Assembly: GCF_014324365.1 (NCBI RefSeq)
Contig: NZ_QEIG01000019.1
Span: 18,245 to 82,244 of the forward strand
Length of the DNA: 64,000 nucleotides
Direction of reading: 5' to 3'
From: Algoriphagus sp. AK58
Lineage (GTDB): Bacteria > Bacteroidota > Bacteroidia > Cytophagales > Cyclobacteriaceae
In this document: positions 9,545 to 20,312 of the stretch, in pieces
Position numbering within the stretch: position 1 is the first letter of the stretch
How the letters are laid out: each line of letters begins with the position of its first letter
Notes under the pieces: model-generated
The model's input: only the letters and a program-made list of their open reading frames with translations
What the model was told of the DNA's origin: nothing
Database searches by the model: none
Made by a program: the position numbers and the translations under genes

Positions 9545-11605
9545 ATGAGAAATAAAAATTTCAAACGATACACCATTACCTCGGCGCTTCCCTATGCCAA
9601 TGGGCCGCTGCATATCGGTCACCTTGCAGGGTGCTACGTACCTGCCGACATCTACGTACGCTACCTTCGTTCTCAGGGACGCGACGTTGCTTTTATCTGC
9701 GGTTCGGATGAGCATGGCGTAGCCATTACCATCAAGGCAGCCAAAGAGGGCAAAACTCCCCAGCAGGTAGTTGACCACTACCATCAGATGATGAAGCATA
9801 GCTTCCAGGAATTTGGAATCAGCTTTGATCACTATTCCAGGACCTCTGCCAAGATTCATCATGAGACTGCTCAGGGCTTCTTCACGGATTTGTACCAGAA
9901 GGGTGAATTTCTCGAGCAGACTACCGAGCAATATTATGACGAAGAGGCAGGACAATTTTTGGCAGATCGATACATCGAAGGAACCTGTCCCAAGTGTGGA
10001 AACGAACACGCCTACGGAGATCAGTGTGAAAAGTGCGGTACTGCGCTCAGTCCGACCGAATTGATCAATCCAAAATCCAAGCTAAGCGGAAGAACACCCG
10101 TGCTAAAGGAAACCAAGCACTGGTTCCTGGATTTGGCGCGCTATCAGGATTTCCTGAAAAAGTGGATCCTCGAAGACCATGCGGATGACTGGAAAAACAA
10201 CGTGCTCGGTCAGTGTCGTTCTTGGTTGGAAGCAGGAGACGGTCTTCAGGCCCGTTCCATGACCCGAGATTTGGACTGGGGAATTCCGGTGCCTTTGAAT
10301 GATGCCCAGGGCAAAGTGCTCTATGTATGGTTTGATGCGCCTATTGGATACATTTCTTCTACCAAAGAGTGGGCAGCAGAAAAAGGAATTGACTGGCAAC
10401 CCTATTGGAAAGATCAGGATACCAAGTTGGTGCACTTTATCGGTAAGGACAACATCGTCTTTCACTGCATCATTTTCCCGGCCATCCTGAAAACACACGG
10501 AGGCTACGTGCTTCCGGAAAATGTGCCTGCCAACGAGTTTCTGAATTTGGAAGGAGATAAAATCTCCACTTCCCGCAATTGGGCAGTGTGGCTTCATGAG
10601 TATTTGCATGAATTTCCGGGCAAGCAGGATGTACTCCGCTACGTGCTGACTGCCAATGCCCCTGAGACCAAGGACAATGATTTCACCTGGAAGGATTTTC
10701 AGGGCCGAAACAACTCTGAATTGGTTGCTATTTATGGAAACTTTGTCAATCGTGCCGTGGTACTGACGCAAAAGTTCTTCAGCGGAATTGTCCCCGAAAG
10801 AGGTGAGTTGAGAGGAATTGATCAGGAAGTATTGAAAGAGCTGGAAGCTTTTCCTGAGAAAATTGCTACCTCATTGGAGCGCTACCGATTCCGGGAGGCC
10901 CTCTCCCTCGTGATGGATTTGGCACGAATGGGTAATAAATACCTGGCAGATACAGAGCCTTGGAAAGAAATCAAAACCGACGAGCCTCGCACCAAAACGA
11001 TTTTGAATATTGCTTTAAATATCGCCGCCAATCTCGCGATTGTTTCTGAACCTTTCCTCCCACATACTGCCAAAAAGCTTTTCGACCTCTTCGGAATGGA
11101 AGGAGGAAAATGGTCTCAGGCAGGAAACAGAAATCTGATCCAAGCCAATCGGGCATTGGGCACGATGGGTCTTCTTTTCGAAAAGATCGAAGACGAAACG
11201 GTAGAAAAACAAGTACAAAAACTCCTTGATGCCAAGAAAATGAACGAAGCAGCCAATGCACCTGTGACTCCCATGAAGGAGCTGATCACCTACGATGACT
11301 TTGCCAAGCTGGATATGCGTGTGGTTACCGTCCTCGAAGCGGAGCGAATGCCGAAATCCAAAAAGCTCCTCAAGCTGAAAGTGGATATTGGTCTTGGCTA
11401 TCGTACCGTATTGAGCGGGGTGGCGGAACACTTCGAGCCGGAATTTTTGATCGGAAAGCAAATCGTCATGCTGATCAACTTGGCACCAAGAAAAATGATG
11501 GGAATCGACTCAGAAGGAATGATCCTCATGGCAGAAGACAAGGATGGAAAGCTGAAATTGCTTCACCCACATGAGGGCACAGCCAACGGATCTACCATTT
11601 CTTAA
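9545..11605 (+). CDS. metG: Methionyl-tRNA synthetase
   Basis: 686 residues, class I synthetase of the long MetG form. HIGH motif His23-Ile-Gly-His26; zinc-binding knuckle [18 protein letters not shown] (about 145-162); KMSKS-equivalent KISTS at 339-343; anticodon-binding helical domain; C-terminal EMAP/Trbp111-like tRNA-binding OB domain (about 585-686, [19 protein letters not shown]). It charges tRNA-Met in the cytoplasm. A pyrimidine-rich degenerate repeat fills the 99 bases upstream and a terminator follows. Confidence 0.96.
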   Translation: MRNKNFKRYTITSALPYANGPLHIGHLAGCYVPADIYVRYLRSQGRDVAFICGSDEHGVAITIKAAKEGKTPQQVVDHYHQMMKHSFQEFGISFDHYSRTSAKIHHETAQGFFTDLYQKGEFLEQTTEQYYDEEAGQFLADRYIEGTCPKCGNEHAYGDQCEKCGTALSPTELINPKSKLSGRTPVLKETKHWFLDLARYQDFLKKWILEDHADDWKNNVLGQCRSWLEAGDGLQARSMTRDLDWGIPVPLNDAQGKVLYVWFDAPIGYISSTKEWAAEKGIDWQPYWKDQDTKLVHFIGKDNIVFHCIIFPAILKTHGGYVLPENVPANEFLNLEGDKISTSRNWAVWLHEYLHEFPGKQDVLRYVLTANAPETKDNDFTWKDFQGRNNSELVAIYGNFVNRAVVLTQKFFSGIVPERGELRGIDQEVLKELEAFPEKIATSLERYRFREALSLVMDLARMGNKYLADTEPWKEIKTDEPRTKTILNIALNIAANLAIVSEPFLPHTAKKLFDLFGMEGGKWSQAGNRNLIQANRALGTMGLLFEKIEDETVEKQVQKLLDAKKMNEAANAPVTPMKELITYDDFAKLDMRVVTVLEAERMPKSKKLLKLKVDIGLGYRTVLSGVAEHFEPEFLIGKQIVMLINLAPRKMMGIDSEGMILMAEDKDGKLKLLHPHEGTANGSTIS

Positions 11606-11641
11606 TGCAAGACTTGCTGTAGACCAAAACTAATTTGATTC

Positions 11642-11692
11642 AGAGTTCAGAGTTTAAGGTTTTCAGCACCCAAACTTTGAACTCTTTTTTTA
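11642..11692 (+). terminator. Rho-independent terminator after metG
   Basis: AGAGTTCAGAGTTT (11642-11655) pairs with AAACTTTGAACTCT (11672-11685) with one G-U pair, followed by seven T. It lies 36 bases after the metG stop. Confidence 0.8.
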
Positions 11693-12006
11693 TTCTTTTA
11701 TCCCGTTGGCAGATTGCAGTCCGGTAAACCGAGGCTTTGGATGTCTTGATTCGTAGCCTGATAAGCTGTGGGAAAAATAGCTGTCCAGTCAATAAGGATC
11801 ACTAAATCAATTGCTTAACATTCATAGCGCGCATTTCACTTTTTTGGGAATTCTATCCTGAAGGGAGATGAATACATTTCATTTACAGATTTCTCCGAAT
11901 TGTTCAATTTTTATTCCAATCATCTATTGATTTCAGCTCAAAATTCAATTCAATTGAGTTACCTTTCATTTGCTTTACCCCTACACTTATAAGCTTAACA
12001 CCCATT
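11693..12006. other. Non-coding region upstream of the first PAS kinase
   Basis: About 310 AT-rich bases after the metG terminator. I see no open frame of interest, repeat or strong promoter box; it should contain the promoter of the sensor kinase gene. Confidence 0.4.
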
Positions 12007-14916
12007 ATGCCATCGTCAAAATCTTTGCGGTTTCTGGTGGTTGCCTCTGTCCTGATCATTTTGATCAGTGCAGGCTTCTTCTTTGTCAATTTGAGAAATC
12101 AGATTGCCTTGGCTACCAGAAGTTTTGAGGTTGAAAACAAAATCAATCAGCTAAATCAATTCTACAAGACTTACTTAGATTTAGTCGTTGAGAAGCGACG
12201 GTACCAGTCATCAGTTGATCCTGCGAGTAAGTCGACGTTTGAAAATTTGGAGTTGGAAATTTCAAGCCAACTAGACAGCTTGGTCAAAAGCCGATCTGGA
12301 TTTGAACAATTTGAGAGCGGATTTCAGAGTTTTTTTTCCGGCTTTCAGAAAAGAATGGATCAGCTGAAACGTCATGTTGGATATTTTGACCACATGTCTG
12401 AGGATTCTGCCAAGGCTCAGATTGTATTGGAGAATTTGGATATTCAACTGCTTTCAGGCCAAGTCGAATTAGACTATCAAGAACTTTTATCCTCTTTGTT
12501 TCAGGAGAGCGACCGTCTGAAAAGAGAGTACTTTGCAAAAGCCAGGTTTAATTCCTTTGGGTTTTTGGTTTTGTTTTTACTTTCCATCGTCTTGATTTTG
12601 GTGAATTATTTTCAGGGAAGAAAGCAGCAGAAACTGGAAGTCGAAAAGAAAATACAACAGGCTCAGTTGGAAATGGCCCATAATGACATGCTGGAATTTC
12701 AGGCCACCTTTGACCATGCAGCGATTGGAATGGGGCTTTTAGATGAGTCTGGCAAGTGGATTAAAGTGAATGCAAGTCTTTGTAGAATGCTAGGCTATAC
12801 TCCTGATGAACTTTTGAAAAAAACATTCCAGGATATCACCCACCCGGATGATTTGTTTAAGGATATGGAATTTGCCCAGCAGTTGTTCGAAAGGAAAATC
12901 AATTCCTATTCCATGGAGAAGCGGTATTTTACCTCAGAGGGAGAAATCATTTGGATCAATCTGAATGGGACAGCGGTGAGGAATGAGGATGGATCGTTTA
13001 GGTATTTTATCGCCCAAATAGAAAACATCAATCCGAGGAAATTAGCCTATCAAGCTCTGCAAGAGCAAAAAGAGCGGTTTGAGAATGTCATTAGAGGAAC
13101 AAAGGCCGGAATTTGGGAATGGAATATACAGACAGGGGAGACGGTATTCAATGAAATTTGGGCGGAGATAATAGGGTATAGCCTGGACGAACTCGGGCCT
13201 ATCTCTATCAAGACCTGGGAGAAATTTGCCCATCCGGAGGATTTGGAAAAATCGGGCAAGTTGTTGGAAAAGTGTTTTACCGGCGAGTCTGAATATTACG
13301 AATGTGAGTGCCGCATGAGGCATAGAGATGGACATTGGGTTTGGGTATTGGATCGGGGGAAAGTATTGTCTTGGACCTATGATGGCAAGCCTGAAAAAAT
13401 GTTCGGAACCCACATGGATATCAGCAGGTTTAAAAGTCTGGAAGATGAACTTCTCAAAAAGGAGGCATTTATCCAGGCAATGCTGGATACTATTGATATA
13501 GGTATAGTGGCTTGTGATGCAAACGGGAATCTCAATCTCTTCAATAAGGCAACCATGGGATTTCATGGGATAGATACTAAGGAGATAGACCCAACAGAGT
13601 GGGCCAAATACTATCATCTTTACCGGGAAGACGGGGTCACCCTTTTGGAAAAAGAGGAGGTGCCACTTTACCGGGCTTGGAAGGGAGAGGTCGTGGAAAA
13701 TCAGGTCATCTGTATCAAGCACATTTCGGGCAGGTTGTATTTCATCAATACCTCAGGTTACCAGATCAAGGATGAATTGGGTCGGACTCAAGGAGCCGTG
13801 GTGGCCATGAAAGACATCACAGAAAGTCGGCAAATAGCCTTGGAAATCGAGAACAGTGAACGCAAATTCAAAGGGATTTTCAATTCCACTTTTCAGTTTA
13901 TCGGATTTTTAGAGCCAGACGGCAAGCTGATAGAGGCAAATCAAACCGCCCTGGATTTTGGCGGACTTCTTCCGGAAGATGTCGTTGGGAAGAAATTTTG
14001 GGATTGCTTTTGGTGGCAGATCTCTCCGGAAACCCAGCAGCAATTGGAGCAGGCTATTTACAGGGCTTCTCAGGGAGAATTTGTCCAATACGAGGTGGCT
14101 GTGTGGGATAAGGATAAAAATCCGGTAACGATTTTATTCAATCTTAAGCCGCTTAGGGATAAGGAAGGTGAAGTGATCGCCATTATTCCGGAGGGAAGAC
14201 TGATCCAGGATATCGTGGATGCCCGGAAATCTTTGGAGGAAAAAAACCACGAACTCGAGCGGTTTGCTTCGGTGGCTTCGCACGATTTGAAGGAACCACT
14301 TCGGATGGTTGTCAATTTTCTTCAGTTGTTGGAAAGAAAATACAAGGGTAAACTGGATGAAAAAGCCGATCAATATATTCATTTCGCAGTGGATGCCTCC
14401 CAGCGGATGAATGTGTTGATCTCCGATTTACTGGAGTTTAGCAAGATCGGAAATGATGATACTGACTTGGAATCCATCGACATGGACCGATTGGTGCAGG
14501 ACCAGAAGCAGTATTTTGCCACTCTTTTGGAAGAAAGCAACGGCAAAATCACCTCTGGTTCCCTTTCTCCGATCCATGGAAAAAAGGTCCCTGTCAACAT
14601 GCTGTTTAGAAATCTGATCGGGAATGCCATCAAATACAGAAAAAGAGAGGTACCCCTGGAAATCAATATTGAAGAAAAGGAATATGCTGACAGCTGGGAA
14701 TTTATCATTTCTGACAACGGAATAGGGTTTGATCCCAGCCAGGCGGAGCGGATTTTCGAGATGTTCAAAAGGTTGCATACCAATCAGGAGTTTGCCGGAA
14801 CAGGTCTCGGACTAGCCATATGCAAAAAAATTGTTGAACAGCATCACGGTAGAATTTGGGCCGAGTCCAGCCCAGGACAGGGCAGCGCCTTCCATTTCAC
14901 CCTAAGCAAAAACTAA
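12007..14916 (+). CDS. Membrane-bound multi-PAS sensor histidine kinase
   Basis: 969 residues. TM1 at about 9-28, an extracytoplasmic helical sensor of about 155 residues, TM2 at about 183-202, then four PAS/PAC domains (about 230-345, 355-475, 485-605, 620-735), a HisKA domain with phospho-accepting His759 in VASHDLKEPL, and a HATPase domain (N box NLIGNAIKY at 869-877, G1 DNGIGF at 903-908, G2 GTGLGLA at 931-937). It should autophosphorylate on His759 in response to signals sensed outside and by the PAS domains. It has no receiver of its own; the only nearby response regulator is the CheY-like protein at 19774 behind the next kinase. The kinase cores of the two are very similar, suggesting duplication. 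Confidence 0.9.
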   Translation: MPSSKSLRFLVVASVLIILISAGFFFVNLRNQIALATRSFEVENKINQLNQFYKTYLDLVVEKRRYQSSVDPASKSTFENLELEISSQLDSLVKSRSGFEQFESGFQSFFSGFQKRMDQLKRHVGYFDHMSEDSAKAQIVLENLDIQLLSGQVELDYQELLSSLFQESDRLKREYFAKARFNSFGFLVLFLLSIVLILVNYFQGRKQQKLEVEKKIQQAQLEMAHNDMLEFQATFDHAAIGMGLLDESGKWIKVNASLCRMLGYTPDELLKKTFQDITHPDDLFKDMEFAQQLFERKINSYSMEKRYFTSEGEIIWINLNGTAVRNEDGSFRYFIAQIENINPRKLAYQALQEQKERFENVIRGTKAGIWEWNIQTGETVFNEIWAEIIGYSLDELGPISIKTWEKFAHPEDLEKSGKLLEKCFTGESEYYECECRMRHRDGHWVWVLDRGKVLSWTYDGKPEKMFGTHMDISRFKSLEDELLKKEAFIQAMLDTIDIGIVACDANGNLNLFNKATMGFHGIDTKEIDPTEWAKYYHLYREDGVTLLEKEEVPLYRAWKGEVVENQVICIKHISGRLYFINTSGYQIKDELGRTQGAVVAMKDITESRQIALEIENSERKFKGIFNSTFQFIGFLEPDGKLIEANQTALDFGGLLPEDVVGKKFWDCFWWQISPETQQQLEQAIYRASQGEFVQYEVAVWDKDKNPVTILFNLKPLRDKEGEVIAIIPEGRLIQDIVDARKSLEEKNHELERFASVASHDLKEPLRMVVNFLQLLERKYKGKLDEKADQYIHFAVDASQRMNVLISDLLEFSKIGNDDTDLESIDMDRLVQDQKQYFATLLEESNGKITSGSLSPIHGKKVPVNMLFRNLIGNAIKYRKREVPLEINIEEKEYADSWEFIISDNGIGFDPSQAERIFEMFKRLHTNQEFAGTGLGLAICKKIVEQHHGRIWAESSPGQGSAFHFTLSKN

Positions 14917-15199
14917 CCATGGCATGCTGGGACTTGGACAAAGAGTTAGAGGATACTCATTTGATTTACTTATCGAAGCCAAATCAAATATACCTAAGAA
15001 TGACCAAGTGGTTCCTTCATCGAGAATCGGTAAATCGTATACGAAAAAGTTTATTCAACTAAATAAGAATGCATTGCTCACAATAGAAGTGTTTTTGCTC
15101 CTATTGATCCGGGCAATAAAGAACATGGGGCAAAAGCATACATGGTTTTCTGAAAAGGAAATCAAGGCGGTATAGAATCTGGGATGCCAGAACTTGGGT

Positions 15200-18100
15200 A
15201 TGGAAAAAAAAGAGAATAAGCCATTTGTTTTTGTTTTGGTCTCAAGGGACTGGACCTTGGACTACGTCTCTCCGGAAGATCTTTATGCCATGCAAGAAGG
15301 TCTTGGGTGGGATGTGCAATTGGGAGTTTACCTTCCCCAACTGATTCAGGATAATCAGCGGGAATACTTTATAGAACAACTCAAGGCAGGATTCTCTGGA
15401 AAGTGTTTTTCTTTTGAAATTCTTTTTCCCTGCAAGAAGACCCATCAAAAATCCTGTGAGGTGGTAGTCACTCCAGCCCACTATGCCGATGGTCAAGTCT
15501 CCAAAGTGGGATTAGCCATTCGATGTAGGGATGAATTCCATGAAGAACTGGCTAAGATCAATGAGGATGGACTCCTGAGTATCGTGTTCAATTCAGTTTC
15601 ATTGGGGATATGCATTACCGACCATCATGGGAATTTTGTTGAAGCGAACCGTGAATACTGCAGAATTTATGGCTATGAAAGGGAAGAATTGATAGGCAAA
15701 AGCTTCTTGATGGTAGTGGATCCTTCATACCATGCTTTCGTGCAAAAGGTTCATGATGATTTTTTTACCAAAGGAGAAGAGCCGCCGGGTGAGTTTGAGG
15801 TGCTGACCATAAATGGAAGCAGGATAACAATCAGTGTTTTTTCTGACAAGTTGGTCACTCCTGATGGAGAAAAATATAAAGTGACCACCGTTCAGGACAT
15901 CACAGAGTTGAAGGCACTTGAGGATCAGGTGGCAAGTGTCTCTCAGAATATTCCCGGGATCGTCTTCCGTTATCTGTTGAAGCCGGACGGTACCGATCAG
16001 ATACTATTTGTGTCAGAAGGAGCCAAGATATTTTGCGGAGTAAATCCTCAGGAAATCCTGAAAGACATGAGGTTTATTTGGGATAAGATCCATCCGGATT
16101 TTGTAGAGAATCTGCGTGAATCCATTCTCAGATCAGCCCAAACCCTCAAGCATTGGGAGTCCGAATGGAAATATCTTCATCCTGATGGTACGGTTCGCTG
16201 GCATAGAGCAAGAGGAAATCCTAGAAAACAATCCGATGGCTCGGTGGTATGGGATTCGATTATCTTGGATGTCACGCACGAGAAAGAGGCAGAACTTGCA
16301 GTTCAGGAAACTGAAGTCCGGTTTGAAAAACTGATCAGTGATGGGGTGGAAATGATCGCTATACTTGATAGCGAAGGTCATTACACCTACAACAGCAAGT
16401 CCTACCAGACCATACTTGGATATTCACCCGAAGAATTGAAAGGATTTCAGGCGTTTTCCCTTATCCATCCGGATGACGTCCCCACCCTTTATTCAGACTT
16501 CCAACAAGTATTTGCCCAAAAGAAAGTCTATTCCCAACCTTACAGAATTCGCAGTAAAGACGGAAAGTACATTTGGCTCAAATCCATCGGTACCAATCTC
16601 CTGGATGACCCGCAGATCCAGGGAATCGTAGTCAACAGTACCGATGTGACAGAGCTCATCCAGGTGAAAATGGATCTTGAATCCTCCGAGAAACAATACA
16701 AATATCTTTTCGAGAATAATCCCGGCTCGATGATGATCTGGGATTTGGCTACCGGACAGATCCTGGATGTCAATGACCGCACTTGCAGGCTTTATGGCTA
16801 CACGCGCGAGGAATTATTGGGGATGACCGTGTATGATGTCCGGCCAAAAGAGGAGGTTCCTAAATTCAAGGAAATGTCGGAAAAGCAAAGCTGGGTCAAT
16901 TACGAGGGGCCAAGGCTTTATTCGGGGATTTCCCGTCATATACACAAATCCGGAGAACTTCTGGATGTGCAGATTAACGCCCAAATGATTGATTACAAAG
17001 GGAAGCGGGTTTCCTTGGTGTTGCTTCAGGATGTCACGCAAAAGCTTAAAGAAGAAGTAAGGCTTAAGCTGCTTGAAAGCGTAGTGACCCATGCCAATGA
17101 TGCGGTTATAATTACAGAAGCTGAGCCTTTTTCAATGCCCGGTCCGAGGATCGTCTATGTCAATGAGGCGTTTACCCGAATGACCGGCTATTCTGCGGAG
17201 GAAGTTATTGGAAAGACCCCCAGGATTTTACAGGGACCAAAGACCAACAAAGAAGATCTGGAAGTACTCAGGGAAGCCATGAGAAACTGGGAGTCCTCTG
17301 AGGTAACGACCATCAATTACAGAAAAAACGGAGAAGAATTCTGGACTAACTTCTCCATTAGCCCTGTGTCAGATGCCAAAGGTTGGTTTACCCATTGGAT
17401 TTCCATTCAAAGGGATGTGACCAAGCAGAAGGTCGAAGAACAGAAGCGCGAATTGGCCTCGAGAATCATGCAGATTTTTGGGGAAGAGGAAAGATTCAAC
17501 TTCGCCTTAGACAGAGGCCTCGAGCAACTTGTCCGATTCAAAGATCTGGATGTGGGAGAAGTTTGGCTGCTGAATTCGGAGAAGTCAAAACTCAAGTTGA
17601 ATTCAAGGTTTGCCCATAGTGAGGCTGGACTAAAATTTATTTCTCTCGTAGACCGGAGTATTATCTTTAAAAAAGGGGAAGGATTGGCAGGAAAAATTTG
17701 GAAAAATAACCAACCCATGGTCATCGATGAATCGGTTGAGCTCCAGGAATTCCCCAGAAAAGATGCCTTGATCGAGTCTGGATTAACTTGTGCGTTTGGG
17801 TTTCCCATTCACAACAATCAAGAAGTCATTGGGGTGGCCTTGTTTGCTACAAAAAGAAAAAATGGATTTGTTCAGTCTGCCTTGGATAGTTTTGGTACCA
17901 TTAATGAAGTCCTTGGATCAGAGATTCATAGAAAAAAAGTAGAGGAGGAATTGTCTCAGATTTTTAATACTGCCCAGGATATCATTTGCATCTCGGGATT
18001 TGATGGATTTTTCAAAAAGGTCAACAAAGGAGCGGTCTATAACCTTGGATATTCGGAGGAGGAACTTCTTTCTAAACGGTATGATCATTTTCTCCATCCG

Positions 18101-19765
18101 GATGACAAAGCCGGATCTGAGGTCGAAATGAAGAATTTGATCAATGGCCAAAACGTCTTTCATTTTGTCAATCGGTTTATCAGCAAAGAAGGAGATGTGG
18201 TTTGGCTGGATTGGAATTGTACCGCTGTGCCAGAGGAGGAGTTGATTTACTGTGTGGCCAAAAATATCACTGAAGAAAAAGGTCTTCAAAACTTGTTGGA
18301 AAGCGCCAACAAGATGGCCAAAATCGGATTTTGGGATGTGGATGTCATTCGCGGTACCCAATATTGGAGTCCGATAACCAAGGAAATTCATGAGGTTCCA
18401 TCTGATTTTGATCCCAGCGTTGAGCAGGGGATCCTTTTTTATGATCCCGATTCAATTCCAGTAATTTCTGAGAATTTCTATCGTTGCCAAGAAACAGGTG
18501 AGCCTTATGATCTGGAACTTCCGATCATCACCGCTAAGGGAAAACCCATCTGGATACGTACCCAAGGTCAGGCGGAATTTAGAGATGGGGTGTGTGTGAG
18601 GGTATATGGTACGATACAGGACATCACCGATCGAAGAGCGGCGGAAGAATTAATCCGCCAGTCCAATGAGCGGTTTGAAAATGTGGCTAAAGCTACCCGA
18701 GATGCAATTTGGGATCATGACATTCGTTCCCACAAATTGTATTGGGGAGATGGATTTAGAACACTTTTTGGATATGAACCAAACACCTACAGCCAGCATT
18801 TCGAAGCTTGGGTATCCAAAATTCATCCGGAAGACAAGGAAAGGGTTACCGGGAATCTGGTTTCAGCCCTAGAGAATTCCTCTGTTTTGACCATTGAAAA
18901 TGAATACCGCTTTTTGAAAGCCGACGGGACTTATGCCTATGTATCAGACCGTGGGATCATCATCAGGGATGGGCAAGGAAAAGCAGTACGATTGGTCGGT
19001 GCCATGTCTGATGTGACTGAGCGCAAAAAATTTGAGTCATCGCTCAAATCCCTGAATGAACGATTGGAGACAAGAGCTCTGGAACTGGCTAGGTCCAACG
19101 CCGAATTGGAGCAGTTTGCCTACGTTGCTTCCCATGACCTGCAAGAGCCTCTTCGTATGGTTACCAGTTTCTTGTCGCAGCTTGAAATCAAATATCAGGA
19201 TAAACTGGATGAGCGGGCAAATAAGTACATCCATTTTGCAGTGGATGGTGCTAAACGAATGAGGCAGATCATTTTGGATTTGCTCGAATTTTCCAGAGTG
19301 GGCAGGATGAATGAGGAGGTTACCCAAATCTCGATTCATTCCATTCTGAAGGAAGTATGCACGCTTCAATCGAGCCTGATTGAAAGCAAAAAAGCCAAGA
19401 TCAAATGGAATGAAATGCCGGTAATAACTGGTTCGAAAACTCCCTTGATCCAGATTTTCCAAAATCTGATCAGCAATGCAGTTAAATACAGCAAAGAGGG
19501 AGTTGCTCCAGAGGTAAAAATTTCCTTTAAGGAATTGCCGGAATTTTGGCAATTTGAGATCCAAGACAACGGAATTGGAATCGATGCAGAGAGTATTGAC
19601 AAAATCTTTGTTATTTTTCAAAGATTGCACACCAAAGATCAATATGCTGGGACTGGAATCGGTCTCGCAATTGTAAAAAAGACAATTGAGAATTTAGGGG
19701 GAAAGATTTGGGTGGAATCCTCGCCAGGGGTAGGATCCACATTCCGATTTACCTTAAAGAAATGA
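15200..19765 (+). CDS. Giant cytoplasmic PAS/GAF sensor histidine kinase
   Basis: 1521 residues from ATG 15200 (a TTG two codons earlier is also possible). I see no membrane helix, so it should be cytoplasmic. By reading PAS/PAC signatures I count about nine PAS-like units with a GAF domain between the sixth and seventh, then HisKA (VASHDLQEPLRM) and HATPase (NLISNAVKY, DNGIGID, GTGIGLA). The sixth PAS looks LOV-like (YVNEAFTRMTGYS, then GKTPRILQGPKT), but the flavin-linking Cys of the canonical NCRFLQ motif is replaced by Pro, so it is not expected to form the blue-light adduct. The kinase core closely resembles that of the upstream gene. A stand-alone receiver gene follows eight bases after its stop. 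Confidence 0.9.
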   Translation: MEKKENKPFVFVLVSRDWTLDYVSPEDLYAMQEGLGWDVQLGVYLPQLIQDNQREYFIEQLKAGFSGKCFSFEILFPCKKTHQKSCEVVVTPAHYADGQVSKVGLAIRCRDEFHEELAKINEDGLLSIVFNSVSLGICITDHHGNFVEANREYCRIYGYEREELIGKSFLMVVDPSYHAFVQKVHDDFFTKGEEPPGEFEVLTINGSRITISVFSDKLVTPDGEKYKVTTVQDITELKALEDQVASVSQNIPGIVFRYLLKPDGTDQILFVSEGAKIFCGVNPQEILKDMRFIWDKIHPDFVENLRESILRSAQTLKHWESEWKYLHPDGTVRWHRARGNPRKQSDGSVVWDSIILDVTHEKEAELAVQETEVRFEKLISDGVEMIAILDSEGHYTYNSKSYQTILGYSPEELKGFQAFSLIHPDDVPTLYSDFQQVFAQKKVYSQPYRIRSKDGKYIWLKSIGTNLLDDPQIQGIVVNSTDVTELIQVKMDLESSEKQYKYLFENNPGSMMIWDLATGQILDVNDRTCRLYGYTREELLGMTVYDVRPKEEVPKFKEMSEKQSWVNYEGPRLYSGISRHIHKSGELLDVQINAQMIDYKGKRVSLVLLQDVTQKLKEEVRLKLLESVVTHANDAVIITEAEPFSMPGPRIVYVNEAFTRMTGYSAEEVIGKTPRILQGPKTNKEDLEVLREAMRNWESSEVTTINYRKNGEEFWTNFSISPVSDAKGWFTHWISIQRDVTKQKVEEQKRELASRIMQIFGEEERFNFALDRGLEQLVRFKDLDVGEVWLLNSEKSKLKLNSRFAHSEAGLKFISLVDRSIIFKKGEGLAGKIWKNNQPMVIDESVELQEFPRKDALIESGLTCAFGFPIHNNQEVIGVALFATKRKNGFVQSALDSFGTINEVLGSEIHRKKVEEELSQIFNTAQDIICISGFDGFFKKVNKGAVYNLGYSEEELLSKRYDHFLHPDDKAGSEVEMKNLINGQNVFHFVNRFISKEGDVVWLDWNCTAVPEEELIYCVAKNITEEKGLQNLLESANKMAKIGFWDVDVIRGTQYWSPITKEIHEVPSDFDPSVEQGILFYDPDSIPVISENFYRCQETGEPYDLELPIITAKGKPIWIRTQGQAEFRDGVCVRVYGTIQDITDRRAAEELIRQSNERFENVAKATRDAIWDHDIRSHKLYWGDGFRTLFGYEPNTYSQHFEAWVSKIHPEDKERVTGNLVSALENSSVLTIENEYRFLKADGTYAYVSDRGIIIRDGQGKAVRLVGAMSDVTERKKFESSLKSLNERLETRALELARSNAELEQFAYVASHDLQEPLRMVTSFLSQLEIKYQDKLDERANKYIHFAVDGAKRMRQIILDLLEFSRVGRMNEEVTQISIHSILKEVCTLQSSLIESKKAKIKWNEMPVITGSKTPLIQIFQNLISNAVKYSKEGVAPEVKISFKELPEFWQFEIQDNGIGIDAESIDKIFVIFQRLHTKDQYAGTGIGLAIVKKTIENLGGKIWVESSPGVGSTFRFTLKK

Positions 19766-19773
19766 GCTGAAAG

Positions 19774-20199
19774 ATGAAAAAGATTCAGATTCTATTGGTG
19801 GAGGACAATGAAGGGGATATTTTATTGACCACCGAAGCCTTGGAAGGATTGACGATCGAAAATGAAATAAAAGTGGTCAAAACCGGCAAAGATGCCATCG
19901 ATTACGTGACCCGCTCGGGGAATTTCTCCAATGTAATTCTCCCGGATTTGGTATTGTTGGATATCAATTTGCCCGTGAAAAACGGGATTGAGGTTTTGTC
20001 TGTCATCAAGTCCGATGAAAAGACCAAGCACATTCCGGTCATCATGCTGACCACCTCTTCCTCAAAAACCGACCGCGAAGCAGCAGAGAGATTAAGCGCT
20101 GATTTGTTCATTTCCAAGCCTATCGATATGTACGCTTATGAAGAAGTGGTGCTATTGATCGAGAACTTTCTGAAAAATTTGGATCAACGATTGAATTAG
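19774..20199 (+). CDS. Single-domain response regulator (Rcp1/CheY-like)
   Basis: 141 residues, one receiver domain and no output domain. Acidic pocket Glu10/Asp11, phospho-acceptor Asp63 in LLDINLP, Thr93/94 and Lys115 in ISKPID are all present. The DNEGDILLTTEAL start and extended C-terminal helix are typical of the Rcp1-like receivers paired with PAS and phytochrome kinases. Placement eight bases after the giant PAS kinase makes that kinase its likely partner, and perhaps the upstream membrane kinase too. Output would be protein-protein signalling rather than direct DNA binding. Confidence 0.9.
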   Translation: MKKIQILLVEDNEGDILLTTEALEGLTIENEIKVVKTGKDAIDYVTRSGNFSNVILPDLVLLDINLPVKNGIEVLSVIKSDEKTKHIPVIMLTTSSSKTDREAAERLSADLFISKPIDMYAYEEVVLLIENFLKNLDQRLN

Positions 20200-20312
20200 T
20201 ATCTTTTGTCGTTCTTACATTTTTTCGAAAACAGGGAACCATTTAGGTCCTCTGGTTTTTATCTTTTCCATACCCAGACAACCCTGATTATTTTTAAAAG
20301 GCCTTTTTTCCT

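Noticed and set aside
14917..15199. Short frames between the two PAS kinases, possibly a relic receiver gene
   Set aside because: Two overlapping frames of 68-83 codons give no receiver motif (no acidic pair, no phospho-Asp), so nothing supports a gene or pseudogene.
20231..20262. Terminator after the receiver gene
   Set aside because: AACCA/TGGTT pair only five bases with an irregular loop before a short T stretch; too weak to call.
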